Assembly (NCBI RefSeq): GCF_000970085.1
Contig: NZ_CP009506.1
Coordinates: 3,720,001 to 3,784,000, forward strand
Length of the DNA: 64,000 nucleotides
Reading direction: 5' to 3'
DNA from: Methanosarcina siciliae T4/M
Lineage (GTDB): Archaea > Halobacteriota > Methanosarcinia > Methanosarcinales > Methanosarcinaceae
Part shown: one piece after another, positions 1 through 8,467 of the stretch
Layout: each line of letters starts with the position of its first letter
Position numbering within the stretch: position 1 is the first letter of the stretch
Program-made: the position numbers and the translations under genes
Notes under the pieces: generated by a model
Databases searched by the model: none
What the model saw: the letters and a program-made list of their open reading frames with translations, nothing else
Told to the model about the DNA's origin: nothing

Positions 1-774
1 GTCCTTGACAAAGTCGGAATTAAAGTCCAGGCTGTGCTTCCTCATGAGACTTCACTGGAGGAACTGGAGAATGCGGGAATGGCATCGGCAAATATACTTC
101 TCAGTCATGATGCAGGGTATAAATTCGGATTAAAAATGCAGGAAGTTCATGATATACCACTTATATTATCTGACATTCCACTCCCCGTCGGGCTGAAAAA
201 TACGGCAATATGGCTTCGTGCGGTGGGAAAGTATTTCGGTGTTGAAGAACAGGTCGAGACGATAATCAGAGATGGAGAATATATGACTATCGATGCGCTG
301 AGACGCAGGGGACTGATGATGATTCAAAGGTACCGAAACTGCAGAGTAGCCGTTTCAGCCGATGCAACCCTGGGAATAGGTTTGATCAGGATGCTGTTCG
401 AAGAGCTGGAAATGATCCCGGAACTGTTGCTTTTCAGGTCTTCTATGCCTGACTCCCAGTTGTTGCTGGAAAATGAACTTAAAGATATGGGGATTTCTCC
501 CAGGGTTGTTTTTTCCGCAGATGGGTACCAGGTAAAACAATCTTTAATGGACAGCAACGTTGATGCCGTATTTGGTTCTTCCTGGGAATATTACATGGCT
601 GAAGAACTGGGAATAAAGTTTGCATTTGACGTTTTTAACCCTACAAACAGAGTAAATTATCTGAATAAGGCCTATTTCGGATACGAAGGTATGCTGAACT
701 TTTTAGAAAATGTTGCGAACGATTGGGAAAGAGCGCTGCGTTCAAAGCAGATTAACTGGGAAGAATATTTGTAA
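1..774 (+). CDS. Nitrogenase component 1-like protein, C-terminal part (5' end outside window)
   Basis: The frame is open from the first base, so this is the last ~257 residues of a longer gene. The tail pattern 'FGSSWEYYMAEELGIKFAF' followed by 'FNPTNRV' and 'GYEGMLNFLENVAN' matches the end of the nitrogenase component 1 superfamily (NifD/K, NifE/N and nitrogenase-like reductases), where a G-x-S-x-E loop, an FP-x-x-x-R motif and a GY-x-G segment precede the last helix. Members bind metal clusters and work with a partner subunit. No partner or NifH-type reductase is visible here, so true nitrogenase, cofactor scaffold and nitrogenase-like reductase cannot be separated. Homocitrate synthase-like genes 3-5 kb downstream fit a metallocofactor role (inference). 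Confidence 0.8.
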   Translation, partial: VLDKVGIKVQAVLPHETSLEELENAGMASANILLSHDAGYKFGLKMQEVHDIPLILSDIPLPVGLKNTAIWLRAVGKYFGVEEQVETIIRDGEYMTIDALRRRGLMMIQRYRNCRVAVSADATLGIGLIRMLFEELEMIPELLLFRSSMPDSQLLLENELKDMGISPRVVFSADGYQVKQSLMDSNVDAVFGSSWEYYMAEELGIKFAFDVFNPTNRVNYLNKAYFGYEGMLNFLENVANDWERALRSKQINWEEYL

Positions 775-795
775 CTAAGAGGAATTGAGGTGATA

Positions 796-1080
796 ATGGT
801 GGATTGGGCATGCACAGCCCTAAAAAAGAGTGTACGGATGCATGGAACCTTACTGGCAAATACCACAGGTTTTACGGAGGAAGATGCGGGGTTATTGAAC
901 AAAGAGGATGTACTCACCGAAGGTTATTCAGGGGAACTTGCAGACAATACGTTTGTGCAGGATAAGCAAAAAAAGCTTCAAGAATACGGGATTGATTGCG
1001 TTGAATATTGTTATACTATAGAGTGTGGATTAAAGTATTTGCAGATGGTGGGGAAGCAGAGAAACAGGTATAAAATCTAA
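796..1080 (+). CDS. Small hypothetical protein after the nitrogenase-like gene
   Basis: A 94-residue frame starts 21 bp after the previous stop and follows a GAGGTG ribosome-binding site, so it is probably co-transcribed with the nitrogenase-like gene. A GTG one codon further on would also fit the spacing. I do not recognise the family. It has no signal peptide or membrane segment; it is acidic in the middle, with four cysteines, three of them clustered near the C-terminus (DCVEYCYTIEC). Clustered cysteines next to a nitrogenase-like gene would suit a cluster-handling accessory protein, but that is guesswork. The frame could also be the remnant of a longer protein. Confidence 0.5.
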   Translation: MVDWACTALKKSVRMHGTLLANTTGFTEEDAGLLNKEDVLTEGYSGELADNTFVQDKQKKLQEYGIDCVEYCYTIECGLKYLQMVGKQRNRYKI

Positions 1081-1303
1081 CCGAGTTATACGGCAAACCG
1101 AATTATACGGCATTATTTCCGAATGCCGATAGTTTTTCTCGATTCCGGAATTTAATAAACCGTCAACCATTATTTTCCTTTTGATGCAAAATTTTTTGGA
1201 AGCATTTTACTTCTGATAGCCGGGGATATAGCCGTAAGCATCTTTACAATGGATATTTCCTGGAAATTAGTGCTGAATCCTAAGAATAAAATGAGGTATC
1301 TGA

Positions 1304-2401
1304 ATGAACAAAAAAATAATAACTGTTCTCTTCATCGCAATCTTATCGGTATTATTTTTCACTGGCTGTATAGAAGAAAAAATCAGCTTGCAGGGGCATG
1401 GTAGCACAAAAGGCATATCCGCTTCAAACGATGAAAACGCAGGGAATAGGACTGTTACTGATTCGTTAGGTCGCCAAGTTCAGGTTCCATTAAAGGTAGA
1501 AAGGGTTGCGGATACCTGGATGGGGCATAATGAAGTGCTGGCTATGCTTGGAGCTGATGACAGGCTTGTTGCTACAATGTTCAGTCCCCAAAAAAGGCCG
1601 TGGATGTATAAGGTTTGTCCGACCTTCAACGATGCTGTGACACTGAGCCCGACGTATGATATCGAAGATTTGATTGCTACCAAACCCGATGTTGTTTTCA
1701 TGTCGAAATCCGATAAGAATCTCGAAAAGGTATCCAATCTTGGAATTCCTGTAGTACAGGTAAGTTTTACAGATTTCGATTCTATGAAAAAATGCATTTC
1801 AGATACTGCGAATGTATTGGGGGACGAAGAAGCCATGGAACGCGCACAGCAATATAATACATACCTGGATAGTAAACTGGAATCGGTAAGAAATACTTCA
1901 TCCCAGATACCTGATGAAAATAGGCCTAAAGTTCTTCATGTGGTTTCACTCTCACCTTTGTGTGTAGATGGCGGAGGAAATATTATAAGCGATTGGATTG
2001 AGGCCGCAGGAGGGGTTAATGCAGCCGAAGAGGTAAAAGGGGGTATTATGCAGGAAGTTTCAATGGAACAAATCTTAAAGTGGAACCCGGATGTGGTTAT
2101 TCTTAGTGTAAATGCCAAATCCCGGGAGAAAGAACAAATTATGAACAGTGATCAATGGAAAAAAGTTAAAGCAGTTCAGGATAACAGGGTGTTTCTAAAT
2201 CCTGAAGGGGCATTTATCTGGAGCAGGGCCGGAGCAGAAGAAGCGCTTCAGATTCAATGGGCTGCAAAAACCATCAATCCGGATAAGTTTCAGTTCATTG
2301 ACATAAATAATGAAACAAAATGGTTCTACAAAACTTTCTTTGAGTATGAACTTACGGATGAGGAAGTTCAAAAAATTCTGAATGCAGAGGCGCCAGATTG
2401 A
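1304..2401 (+). CDS. ABC transporter substrate-binding lipoprotein, iron(III)/cobalamin type
   Basis: A 365-residue secreted binding protein. Residues 5-19 are hydrophobic and end in a lipobox-like TGC with Cys22, which would anchor the mature protein in the membrane. The mature part begins with the 'TDSLGRQVQVP' motif and continues with the VLAMLGADDRLVA and 'KPDVVFMS' segments typical of periplasmic-binding-protein-2 clamshells (BtuF/FecB/FepB family). It carries iron chelates, cobalamin or similar metal complexes to a FecCD-type permease. No permease is adjacent on this strand; a related importer is encoded on the opposite strand at 7.3-10.3 kb. The substrate cannot be read from sequence. 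It starts with ATG after an AATGAGGTATCTGA leader. Confidence 0.88.
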   Translation: MNKKIITVLFIAILSVLFFTGCIEEKISLQGHGSTKGISASNDENAGNRTVTDSLGRQVQVPLKVERVADTWMGHNEVLAMLGADDRLVATMFSPQKRPWMYKVCPTFNDAVTLSPTYDIEDLIATKPDVVFMSKSDKNLEKVSNLGIPVVQVSFTDFDSMKKCISDTANVLGDEEAMERAQQYNTYLDSKLESVRNTSSQIPDENRPKVLHVVSLSPLCVDGGGNIISDWIEAAGGVNAAEEVKGGIMQEVSMEQILKWNPDVVILSVNAKSREKEQIMNSDQWKKVKAVQDNRVFLNPEGAFIWSRAGAEEALQIQWAAKTINPDKFQFIDINNETKWFYKTFFEYELTDEEVQKILNAEAPD

Positions 2402-2482
2402 TCTATTACTGGCAGTTTGGCGGAAAATTTTGGTGCTTTTTAAGGTATAAATGCGTTAAAAATTTACTTTCAGGTGAGGGTG

Positions 2483-2977
2483 ATGGCAAATCCTATTGTA
2501 GGCCGAGTCTGGAAATTCGGAGATGACATTAATACCGATGCAATTATCCCCGGGAAATACCTGCGAACCAGGGATATGCAGATATTCGGGACTCATGCAA
2601 TGGAAGGCATTGACCCTGAGTTCACAAAAAAAGCAAAACCCGGAGATATCATTGTTGCAGGCACTAATTTCGGTTGTGGTTCTTCAAGGGAGCAGGCTCC
2701 CCTCGCTTTGAAACATGCCGGAATAGCCTGTATTGTGGCAAAGTCTTTTGCAAGGATCTTTTTTAGAAATGCAATCAATATAGGATTGCCTCTCATGGAA
2801 GCAGATGTCGAGTGTCAGGACGGAGATGAGATTGAAGTTGACCTGCTCATGGGGGAGGTTCTGGTTCCGGAGAAAGGCACATTCAAAGGAAACAAACTTC
2901 CTGATTTCCTGCTTGATATACTCAATGACGGTGGACTTGTAGCTCACAGAAAAAAGGTTAGGAGTGAGAAAAAATAG
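2483..2977 (+). CDS. aksE: Homoaconitase / isopropylmalate isomerase small subunit, YLRT type
   Basis: The 164-residue small (swivel-domain) subunit of an aconitase-family hydro-lyase, with the 'GCGSSREQAPLAL' motif and the FGDDINTD start. The substrate-specificity loop at residues 26-29 reads YLRT. In methanogens YLRT is described for the homoaconitase small subunit of coenzyme B biosynthesis, whereas isopropylmalate isomerases have YLV-type loops; I therefore favour AksE/HacB over LeuD. The large [4Fe-4S] subunit is not in the window. The ATG at 2483 follows GGTGA at good spacing; a GTG at 2474 is the alternative. Nearby homocitrate synthase-like genes act one step earlier in the same chemistry. 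Confidence 0.82.
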   Translation: MANPIVGRVWKFGDDINTDAIIPGKYLRTRDMQIFGTHAMEGIDPEFTKKAKPGDIIVAGTNFGCGSSREQAPLALKHAGIACIVAKSFARIFFRNAINIGLPLMEADVECQDGDEIEVDLLMGEVLVPEKGTFKGNKLPDFLLDILNDGGLVAHRKKVRSEKK

Positions 2978-3012
2978 TAACAAAATCCGGTTACTGATTC
3001 ATATCTCATTGA

Positions 3013-3061
3013 TACTCGAAATCGGGTGCTCAAAATCGAGTTAGGGTACTCAAAATCGGGT
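3013..3061. repeat. Short imperfect direct repeats in an intergenic gap
   Basis: Three imperfect copies of a CTCAAAATCGGGT-like unit lie between aksE and the convergent hypothetical gene, running into the latter's stop codon. They could be slippage products or part of a bidirectional termination region. There is no clear hairpin. Confidence 0.4.
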
Positions 3062-3999
3062 TACATGCAGCCCTTACATTTAGAACAATATCCGCAAGTT
3101 GGAGCCTCCGTATAGTCACCGCCTGTGATTTTGAATGTAGAATCGGATATCCTGTATTCGTTTGCTTTAGCCCCGTCATTAATAATTACAGTATCGTCAT
3201 CAAAGCTCAATTTTATTGGCACTTTTTCATACTCTTCCGTCAGGCCGGGTTTCAGCTTAGGGAAAGTTACTTTCATTTCACCGTTGCTTTTTTTGACCGA
3301 AATGATGTCAAAGGTAGCAAGAGAAGTTAACTTTCCATTTCTATCAAAGCGCAGGGAATTTACATCAGCATCAATACCCACTGCGGCCGCATCATATGCA
3401 TTGATCAAACCGATAGGGGCTTCAACAGGAACCGGTTTTGCCGGTTCTACGGATTCCATACTCCCGTCTTCAAAAAGCTTGAACCCTGTCCGGATGGGAA
3501 TTTTTCCTGCAGGGGTGTCAACTGCGATTCCTTCTGTCGGCCACAGTATCAGGCTTCTGACTTTTCCGTCCGGATAAAAACGCAGACCGATTATTTTTGC
3601 ACTGAAGCTCCCGAACGGAAATGTGAAATCATATTTCTGCGCCAGGGCACCTTCCTCTTCTTCCGACCAGAAACCGCTTATTTGTCCGTTTAACGGGAAT
3701 AAACTATTGAGCGAGCCGTCTTCAAAAAAAGTGACCAGTTCAGCCGGAAAGTTGCCTATTGAGGTGCTTATTTCTGTCTGCTGCTCCAGTGAAATGTTTT
3801 TAACTTTTCCACTCTTATAGAAAGAAAGGGCATTTAACTGCTTTCTCCTTATTCCGGGATTTCCATACTGAGGAACAAAGTCCCCGTATTTTGTGTGGAT
3901 TAAATTGTACTCATTAAGTTTACACTCTTTCAGTCCACCACTATCATACGTGGTAAAGCTTGTAATTCCTTTTATGTTGCTTGTTTCAACAGTGAACAT
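3061..3999 (-). CDS. Hypothetical protein with repeated D-G-S/K strands and a Cys-rich tail
   Basis: About 312 residues with no signal peptide. The core repeats a short beta-hairpin-like pattern about six times: 'SFYKSGKVKNISL', 'TFFEDGSLNSL', 'LRFYPDGKVRSL', 'KLFEDGSMESV' and 'LRFDRNGKLTSL', which resembles MORN/YwqK-type repeats. The last ten residues contain CGYCSKCKGC, which could bind a metal or Fe-S cluster. The ATG at 3999 follows GGGTGAT with good spacing; an ATG ten codons earlier lacks a comparable site. The gene lies just downstream of the homocitrate synthase pair on the same strand (gap about 100 bp) and may be in the same transcript. Function unknown. Confidence 0.7.
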   Translation of the reverse strand: MFTVETSNIKGITSFTTYDSGGLKECKLNEYNLIHTKYGDFVPQYGNPGIRRKQLNALSFYKSGKVKNISLEQQTEISTSIGNFPAELVTFFEDGSLNSLFPLNGQISGFWSEEEEGALAQKYDFTFPFGSFSAKIIGLRFYPDGKVRSLILWPTEGIAVDTPAGKIPIRTGFKLFEDGSMESVEPAKPVPVEAPIGLINAYDAAAVGIDADVNSLRFDRNGKLTSLATFDIISVKKSNGEMKVTFPKLKPGLTEEYEKVPIKLSFDDDTVIINDGAKANEYRISDSTFKITGGDYTEAPTCGYCSKCKGCM

Positions 4000-4098
4000 T
4001 TGTATCACCCTGACTAAAAAATGAATCAAATTTTTTGCTTTAACTCATATCCTGAAAAGCAATGCTGTGTATTAAGAATAAAAATAAAGTTAAATATA

Positions 4099-4968
4099 TT
4101 AATTATCTGCAATATTTTGTGTAAAGGGTCCCACTACTGGCTTATACGGAAACAATGTTCTTTCGCTTGCTTTTGCGACCATTTCAGCCAGGGAAGGTAA
4201 AGCTTTGAGTTCAATTCCGCAATCATAGTTGTAAAAGTGTTTTAAAGACACGGCTGTTTCTTCCATTGACGCATTTCCTGCACGTTCCCCAATCCCTGTT
4301 ATTGTAACACTGGCAAACTTTGCTCCCGCTCTGTATGCTGCCAGGGTATTTGCCAGGGCCAGGCCAAAATCATTGTGTGCATGAATTTCAACAGGAAGCG
4401 GGCTGCAATTTACAATGCTTTTGATTTTATTATAAGTCGTAAAATGATCCAGGCATCCGACCGTATCCGAATATCGTATCCTTATCGCACCGTAAGAAGC
4501 CGCAACATCTGCATATTGAAGAAAGAAATCCGGGTCTGCTCGGGATGCATCCTCCGCTCCTACAATACTCGTTATCCCACAGTTTTTGAGATATTCCAGG
4601 CAGGTTTTCAATTGATCAAGCACCCAGGTCCTGCTTTTTTGAAGCTTATATTCTATATGCAGGTCGGATACCGGCAGAGAGATGTGAACAAATTTAAATC
4701 CGCATTCGATAGAAGCCTTTAAATCCTTTAAATTTGCCCTGTTCCACGCGATAAGATTCGATTTTATCGGGAGTTCGAGCATAAGGCTCAGAGCTTCACA
4801 TTCCTGTTTGCCCATAGCAGGGATACCGGCTTCAATCCATTTCACGTTTGCTTTATCTAAAGCCGAAATGATATTCACCCTTTCTTCAATCGAAAATACA
4901 ACACCTGCAGATTGTTCCCCGTCACGCAGAGTTGTATCAACGATTTCAAAGCTTTTGTTTTCAGTCAC
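4099..4968 (-). CDS. nifV-alpha: Homocitrate synthase, catalytic-barrel subunit (NifV-alpha like)
   Basis: A 289-residue DRE-TIM metallolyase barrel. It has the N-terminal catalytic motif DTTLRDGEQ (residues 11-19) and the metal-binding HAHND motif (196-200), so it can bind the divalent metal and 2-oxoglutarate. It stops right after the barrel and lacks the C-terminal subdomains found in full-length NifV/AksA (usually 370-400 residues). It starts at GTG and overlaps the upstream partner's stop by 8 bp, with a GGAGAA site inside that gene, which indicates translational coupling. The arrangement matches the split nifV-omega/nifV-alpha of Clostridium pasteurianum. Product: homocitrate, for a nitrogenase cofactor or for coenzyme B synthesis. 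Confidence 0.85.
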   Translation of the reverse strand: MTENKSFEIVDTTLRDGEQSAGVVFSIEERVNIISALDKANVKWIEAGIPAMGKQECEALSLMLELPIKSNLIAWNRANLKDLKASIECGFKFVHISLPVSDLHIEYKLQKSRTWVLDQLKTCLEYLKNCGITSIVGAEDASRADPDFFLQYADVAASYGAIRIRYSDTVGCLDHFTTYNKIKSIVNCSPLPVEIHAHNDFGLALANTLAAYRAGAKFASVTITGIGERAGNASMEETAVSLKHFYNYDCGIELKALPSLAEMVAKASERTLFPYKPVVGPFTQNIADN

Positions 4969-6091
4969 AGGACATTTCTCCTTTGCCTGATAAATGAATA
5001 TTCGGGTCTTTTACCGATTCCATCTGCAAATCGTAAAGAGTTTTAAGCTGCAAATCCGTTAACGGTTTTTTTTGCAGAATCGCAGTATTTCTTACTTTTT
5101 CGAGCAATACAGCTGCTTTTTCTGGACTTAAAGATAAACCCAGCTGCCGGAGCTTCTGCGCTAATGATGCTGTCCCAGAGTGTTTTCCAATTACTAAAAG
5201 CCTGCGCAGGCCCACCTCCTCCGGCTTAATCGCTTCGTATAAATCAGGATTTTTAAGAACACCGTCAACGTGAATCCCGGATTCATGCGCAAATACATTT
5301 TTTCCTATGATGGCCTTTTCTCCGGGCAACATAATACCAGCCCTGTATAAAATATTCTCACAATCTGCTGCAATGCTATATCCATCGGGCACCTGTTCAT
5401 TTTTCCACAAATGCCTTGCTGCCATTAAGACCTCTTCCATGGCCGCTACTCCCGGGATTCCGATACCGCTGACAGCCGTTGCAACGTATTCAACGCCTGC
5501 TCTTAACGCTGAAAGCGTGTTGGCTGTAGCAGTCCCGTAATCGTTGTACCCCACATATTCAACAGGACATTGAATTGTATTCCATAAAAAGCCAAGCTTA
5601 TCATAGGTGGTGAAAGGGTCCGCTTTCCCGCTTCTATCGCCCAGTATTAACCTTTTTATCCCGTATTTGGCAATAAGGGGATATATTGTTTCTACGTCCC
5701 TTATTGAGAATTCCAGAGCATTGTCAATGCTCAAATAAATTTCCTGGTCGTTGCTACAGGCCATTTGCAATACAGGTTCAAGCATATCCTGTATGGGGGT
5801 GAAGGGGTCGAAAGAAGTGTTTATTACTATTTTGGAAAAACCGAGCTTTTTCGCCCTGAATATCTCATGTCCGGAACATCTTACTCTGCATCTCATAATT
5901 TCCGAAAATTCATCAGCCTCAAATTCAACCATATTTTTTTCTAAATTATTCAATGAGACATCTGCCGCATCTAATGAGTATTTTTTCAGAACTGACAGCA
6001 TAAACCTTACATCGGCAGGATTATTAACCCCCAGGCGTATGACCTCATTGATTGTATGGTCCACAATTGAAATCTTAATGTCTTTTTTCAA
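4961..6091 (-). CDS. nifV-omega: Homocitrate synthase partner subunit with degenerate barrel and intact C-terminal domain (NifV-omega like)
   Basis: A 376-residue DRE-TIM family protein whose catalytic residues are partly lost. The N-terminal motif reads VDHTINEV (10-17) in place of DTTLRDGEQ. The metal site reads VGYNDYG (180-186) in place of HAHND, so the metal-binding histidines are gone. The C-terminal part keeps HESGIHVDG (269-277) and the GKHSGTASL segment, which supply the catalytic histidine of the lid in full-length homocitrate synthases. It therefore complements the adjacent barrel-only subunit, and together they should form one complete active site (inference). The start is TTG behind GGCGGAGG. 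The gene is first in a pair with 8-bp overlap. Confidence 0.85.
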   Translation of the reverse strand: MKKDIKISIVDHTINEVIRLGVNNPADVRFMLSVLKKYSLDAADVSLNNLEKNMVEFEADEFSEIMRCRVRCSGHEIFRAKKLGFSKIVINTSFDPFTPIQDMLEPVLQMACSNDQEIYLSIDNALEFSIRDVETIYPLIAKYGIKRLILGDRSGKADPFTTYDKLGFLWNTIQCPVEYVGYNDYGTATANTLSALRAGVEYVATAVSGIGIPGVAAMEEVLMAARHLWKNEQVPDGYSIAADCENILYRAGIMLPGEKAIIGKNVFAHESGIHVDGVLKNPDLYEAIKPEEVGLRRLLVIGKHSGTASLAQKLRQLGLSLSPEKAAVLLEKVRNTAILQKKPLTDLQLKTLYDLQMESVKDPNIHLSGKGEMSCD

Positions 6092-6145
6092 CTCGATTCC
6101 TCCGCCGATAATTCAAAATTTAGAAAAACCTGTTTTTGATTTTCA

Positions 6146-7264
6146 TCATCCGGAACACCAGTTGAGTTCGGTATCAATCCGCCCTCCGTTTCTCAACATA
6201 TCACGCAGTTCCGTCATTTTGCAATCCAGAAACTCCATGTATTCCAAATTCGTTCTTTCCTGCTTACTTGTTTCAATAATATTGGATATCGCACCGTTCC
6301 TGATTACAATCCGACGATTGCCCATTAAAGCTAACAGTGGATCATGGGTAGATACGAGCACTATTTTTCTACCGGTAGTGTACTTTATCAATACATCCAG
6401 TTCCTCCAGCTTTGCTTTCTTGGCTAAAATATAAAACGGAAACGCCAGAGCCCCATATTTCGGCCATATCACTGAAGTCTTCCCTCCTCTCGGACAAATA
6501 TCGGCCAGAAACCAGGGAATGATATATATGGCTGCACCAAGCTCGTTATCCGGACCTGCAATTCTCGACATATGGACGTAATGCAGCATGTTTTTCGTAT
6601 TATACGCGAGATGTTTTAAGCCCTGAATGCCATGGTCTTTATATATATTTAAAAATAAAAACGTGTTAAACTCGGAATACGGGCTTTTTTCATCTTTCCT
6701 CCAGCCTCCGACTATTATTTTATCATGGTAAATCGGGTCAAGAATATCACTCCACTGTCCGGGAACGGGCAGGCTGCCCAGCCTCCGATGGTCTACAAGG
6801 AAAACAATAGGAACTACGGCAAAAATAGTGAATTGCTTTTCAGGGTCTTCGATCCCGCAATCAGCATATATGGGGGGTAATGGTTTGGGCTGGCACGCCT
6901 GGAAATAACCCTTATCGATAAATTTCCCGAAAAAATTTTTCTCAAATACATTATCAAACGATGAAGACAACACTATGTTGGGAAAGTCATCAATGTTGTC
7001 CACCTCGTGAATATGTTGAAACGGTGAATAGCCGCTTCCTCCACCCATGGGAAAATAGCATTTGAGCCGGATTCCTTTTTCAATCCGATAATTCTTTAGT
7101 ATGGCTTCCAAACCATCCTTGAACGTATACTTTAAAGGGACCGGAATTCGTCCCATAAAGTCAAATTCTCCGGGTGGCAGGTCACCGCTACAAAGTTCGG
7201 TTTCGGAATTGTAGTCGTTTCCTTCTGTACGTAAATCTAAAGTATCTCTATTTTCTACCTTAAT
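6146..7264 (-). CDS. Chimeric protein: ABC substrate-binding protein fused to the tail of an ABC ATPase
   Basis: Most of the protein resembles a cytosol-facing or leaderless extracellular-solute-binding protein ('FPNIVLSSSFDN', 'GQWSDILDPIYHDKIIVGG'). After the segment 'LDVLIKYTTG' it switches to 'KIVLVSTHDPLLALMG' and 'RRIVIRNGAI', which is the H-loop and end of an ABC transporter ATPase. Walker A, signature and Walker B motifs are absent. An in-frame deletion joining two neighbouring genes explains this best; the hybrid cannot hydrolyse ATP and lacks the last lobe of the binding protein. The frame is open upstream of the ATG at 7156 to an ATT codon at 7264 that sits 5 nt after GAGGGGGTG, so a non-ATG start is likely. 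Probably a decaying gene. Confidence 0.65.
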   Translation of the reverse strand: MKVENRDTLDLRTEGNDYNSETELCSGDLPPGEFDFMGRIPVPLKYTFKDGLEAILKNYRIEKGIRLKCYFPMGGGSGYSPFQHIHEVDNIDDFPNIVLSSSFDNVFEKNFFGKFIDKGYFQACQPKPLPPIYADCGIEDPEKQFTIFAVVPIVFLVDHRRLGSLPVPGQWSDILDPIYHDKIIVGGWRKDEKSPYSEFNTFLFLNIYKDHGIQGLKHLAYNTKNMLHYVHMSRIAGPDNELGAAIYIIPWFLADICPRGGKTSVIWPKYGALAFPFYILAKKAKLEELDVLIKYTTGRKIVLVSTHDPLLALMGNRRIVIRNGAISNIIETSKQERTNLEYMEFLDCKMTELRDMLRNGGRIDTELNWCSG

Positions 7265-7295
7265 GTTTTCACCCCCTCATTTTGTTTCTCTGTTT

Positions 7296-8390
7296 TCATG
7301 TCGAGCTTGCAGGAGGCAGATGCTGCAGTATCCTGTTTGCTTCCTCGTCTGTCAGGTTATAGTGGCAAAACCTCGAATAGTAATCTTTGACCTCACCGGT
7401 CATGTTCAGGTCTTCAAATAGTTCTGGATGTAGGGTTTTGGCAAAATACTCCATCAGTAACACCCCTTCGGCACCATAATCCCAGTAGGCCACACCCTGT
7501 GGGCAGAGATATACTTTATTATCCTGTACAGCTTTCATGTTACTCAGCCGAGAGTCATTCGTAATTATATCCGTACTGTTAATTCGGCCTACAAAAATTA
7601 CATCAGGATTCCATGCCAGTAGCTGTTCCATTGTGACGCTTTGAAGTCCTTCTTTATTGGTATTTTTTGCAACGTAGTCGCCACCGGCCATTTCCACGTA
7701 AAACTGCGTATAAGAGTTTTTACCCTGTGTTGTTATCGCATCCGGACCCCTGGCATAATACACTTCGGGACGCTGACTATCTGTAAGGTTTGCAGTTCTC
7801 GATGTCACATAATTCACTTTCTGATCGAAGTACACACCCCATTCATCAGCAATTTCTTCCGCATCCGGGCCCATAACTTCGCCGTAAAGCGCTATTTCCT
7901 GCTTCACGTACTTAACAAATGAGTCTGCGTTCTCGGGGTTTCCCGAGTTCTTCTGAGTGATCACAACAGCTATATTGCTCGAATTCAGTTTCTCCTTATT
8001 ACCGTCGTATGACAAACAAAAAACGACCTGCACTTTTTTGCTGATAAGATCTTCAACATTGGGATCGTTTTCTATAGGGATATCTTTCAACTGTGGGGCT
8101 ATTTTATATGACCAGGGCAGATTGGTCCATGCCGATATTGTCACTGCCATCTTGTCGGTCTGATTTAGCAAAATTAATTTTTCATATGACTGACCGGCAA
8201 GAGCAGCCACATGAGTCACATTCGCCGGCACAGTTACAACTCTTCCCGTCTGGTCTGTTATCTGAACGCCCTGATCAGTTCTTATCCCGATATTACTATC
8301 TAGCCCAGACCTTGTGTTACTGTAGCCTACCCCTGCAATGGATAAAATTACAATAACTGCAATGATAGCCACCATACTCTTTTTATCCAT
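7296..8390 (-). CDS. ABC transporter substrate-binding protein, iron/cobalamin type
   Basis: A 364-residue binding protein of the BtuF/FecB family. Residues 6-23 form an N-terminal membrane segment with no lipobox cysteine, so it is either a signal anchor or a cleaved signal peptide. The mature part starts with 'ITDQTGRVVTVPANV', followed by 'DLISKKVQVVFCLS' and, near the end, 'WNPDVIFVGR' and 'KVYLCPQGVAYW'. It is upstream of the chimeric gene and downstream of a matching ATPase and permease, all on one strand, so it is the binding component of that importer. It is related to the lipoprotein at 1304-2401 on the opposite strand; both end with a conserved 'YNLTDEEA'/'YELTDEEV' segment, indicating paralogy. 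Confidence 0.88.
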   Translation of the reverse strand: MDKKSMVAIIAVIVILSIAGVGYSNTRSGLDSNIGIRTDQGVQITDQTGRVVTVPANVTHVAALAGQSYEKLILLNQTDKMAVTISAWTNLPWSYKIAPQLKDIPIENDPNVEDLISKKVQVVFCLSYDGNKEKLNSSNIAVVITQKNSGNPENADSFVKYVKQEIALYGEVMGPDAEEIADEWGVYFDQKVNYVTSRTANLTDSQRPEVYYARGPDAITTQGKNSYTQFYVEMAGGDYVAKNTNKEGLQSVTMEQLLAWNPDVIFVGRINSTDIITNDSRLSNMKAVQDNKVYLCPQGVAYWDYGAEGVLLMEYFAKTLHPELFEDLNMTGEVKDYYSRFCHYNLTDEEANRILQHLPPASST

Positions 8391-8467
8391 CCAATCACCT
8401 TAATTTACCATCATATGCCCGGATCGATTTGTTTTCATATCCCCGTTGTTTTCATAGCCCCGTATGG

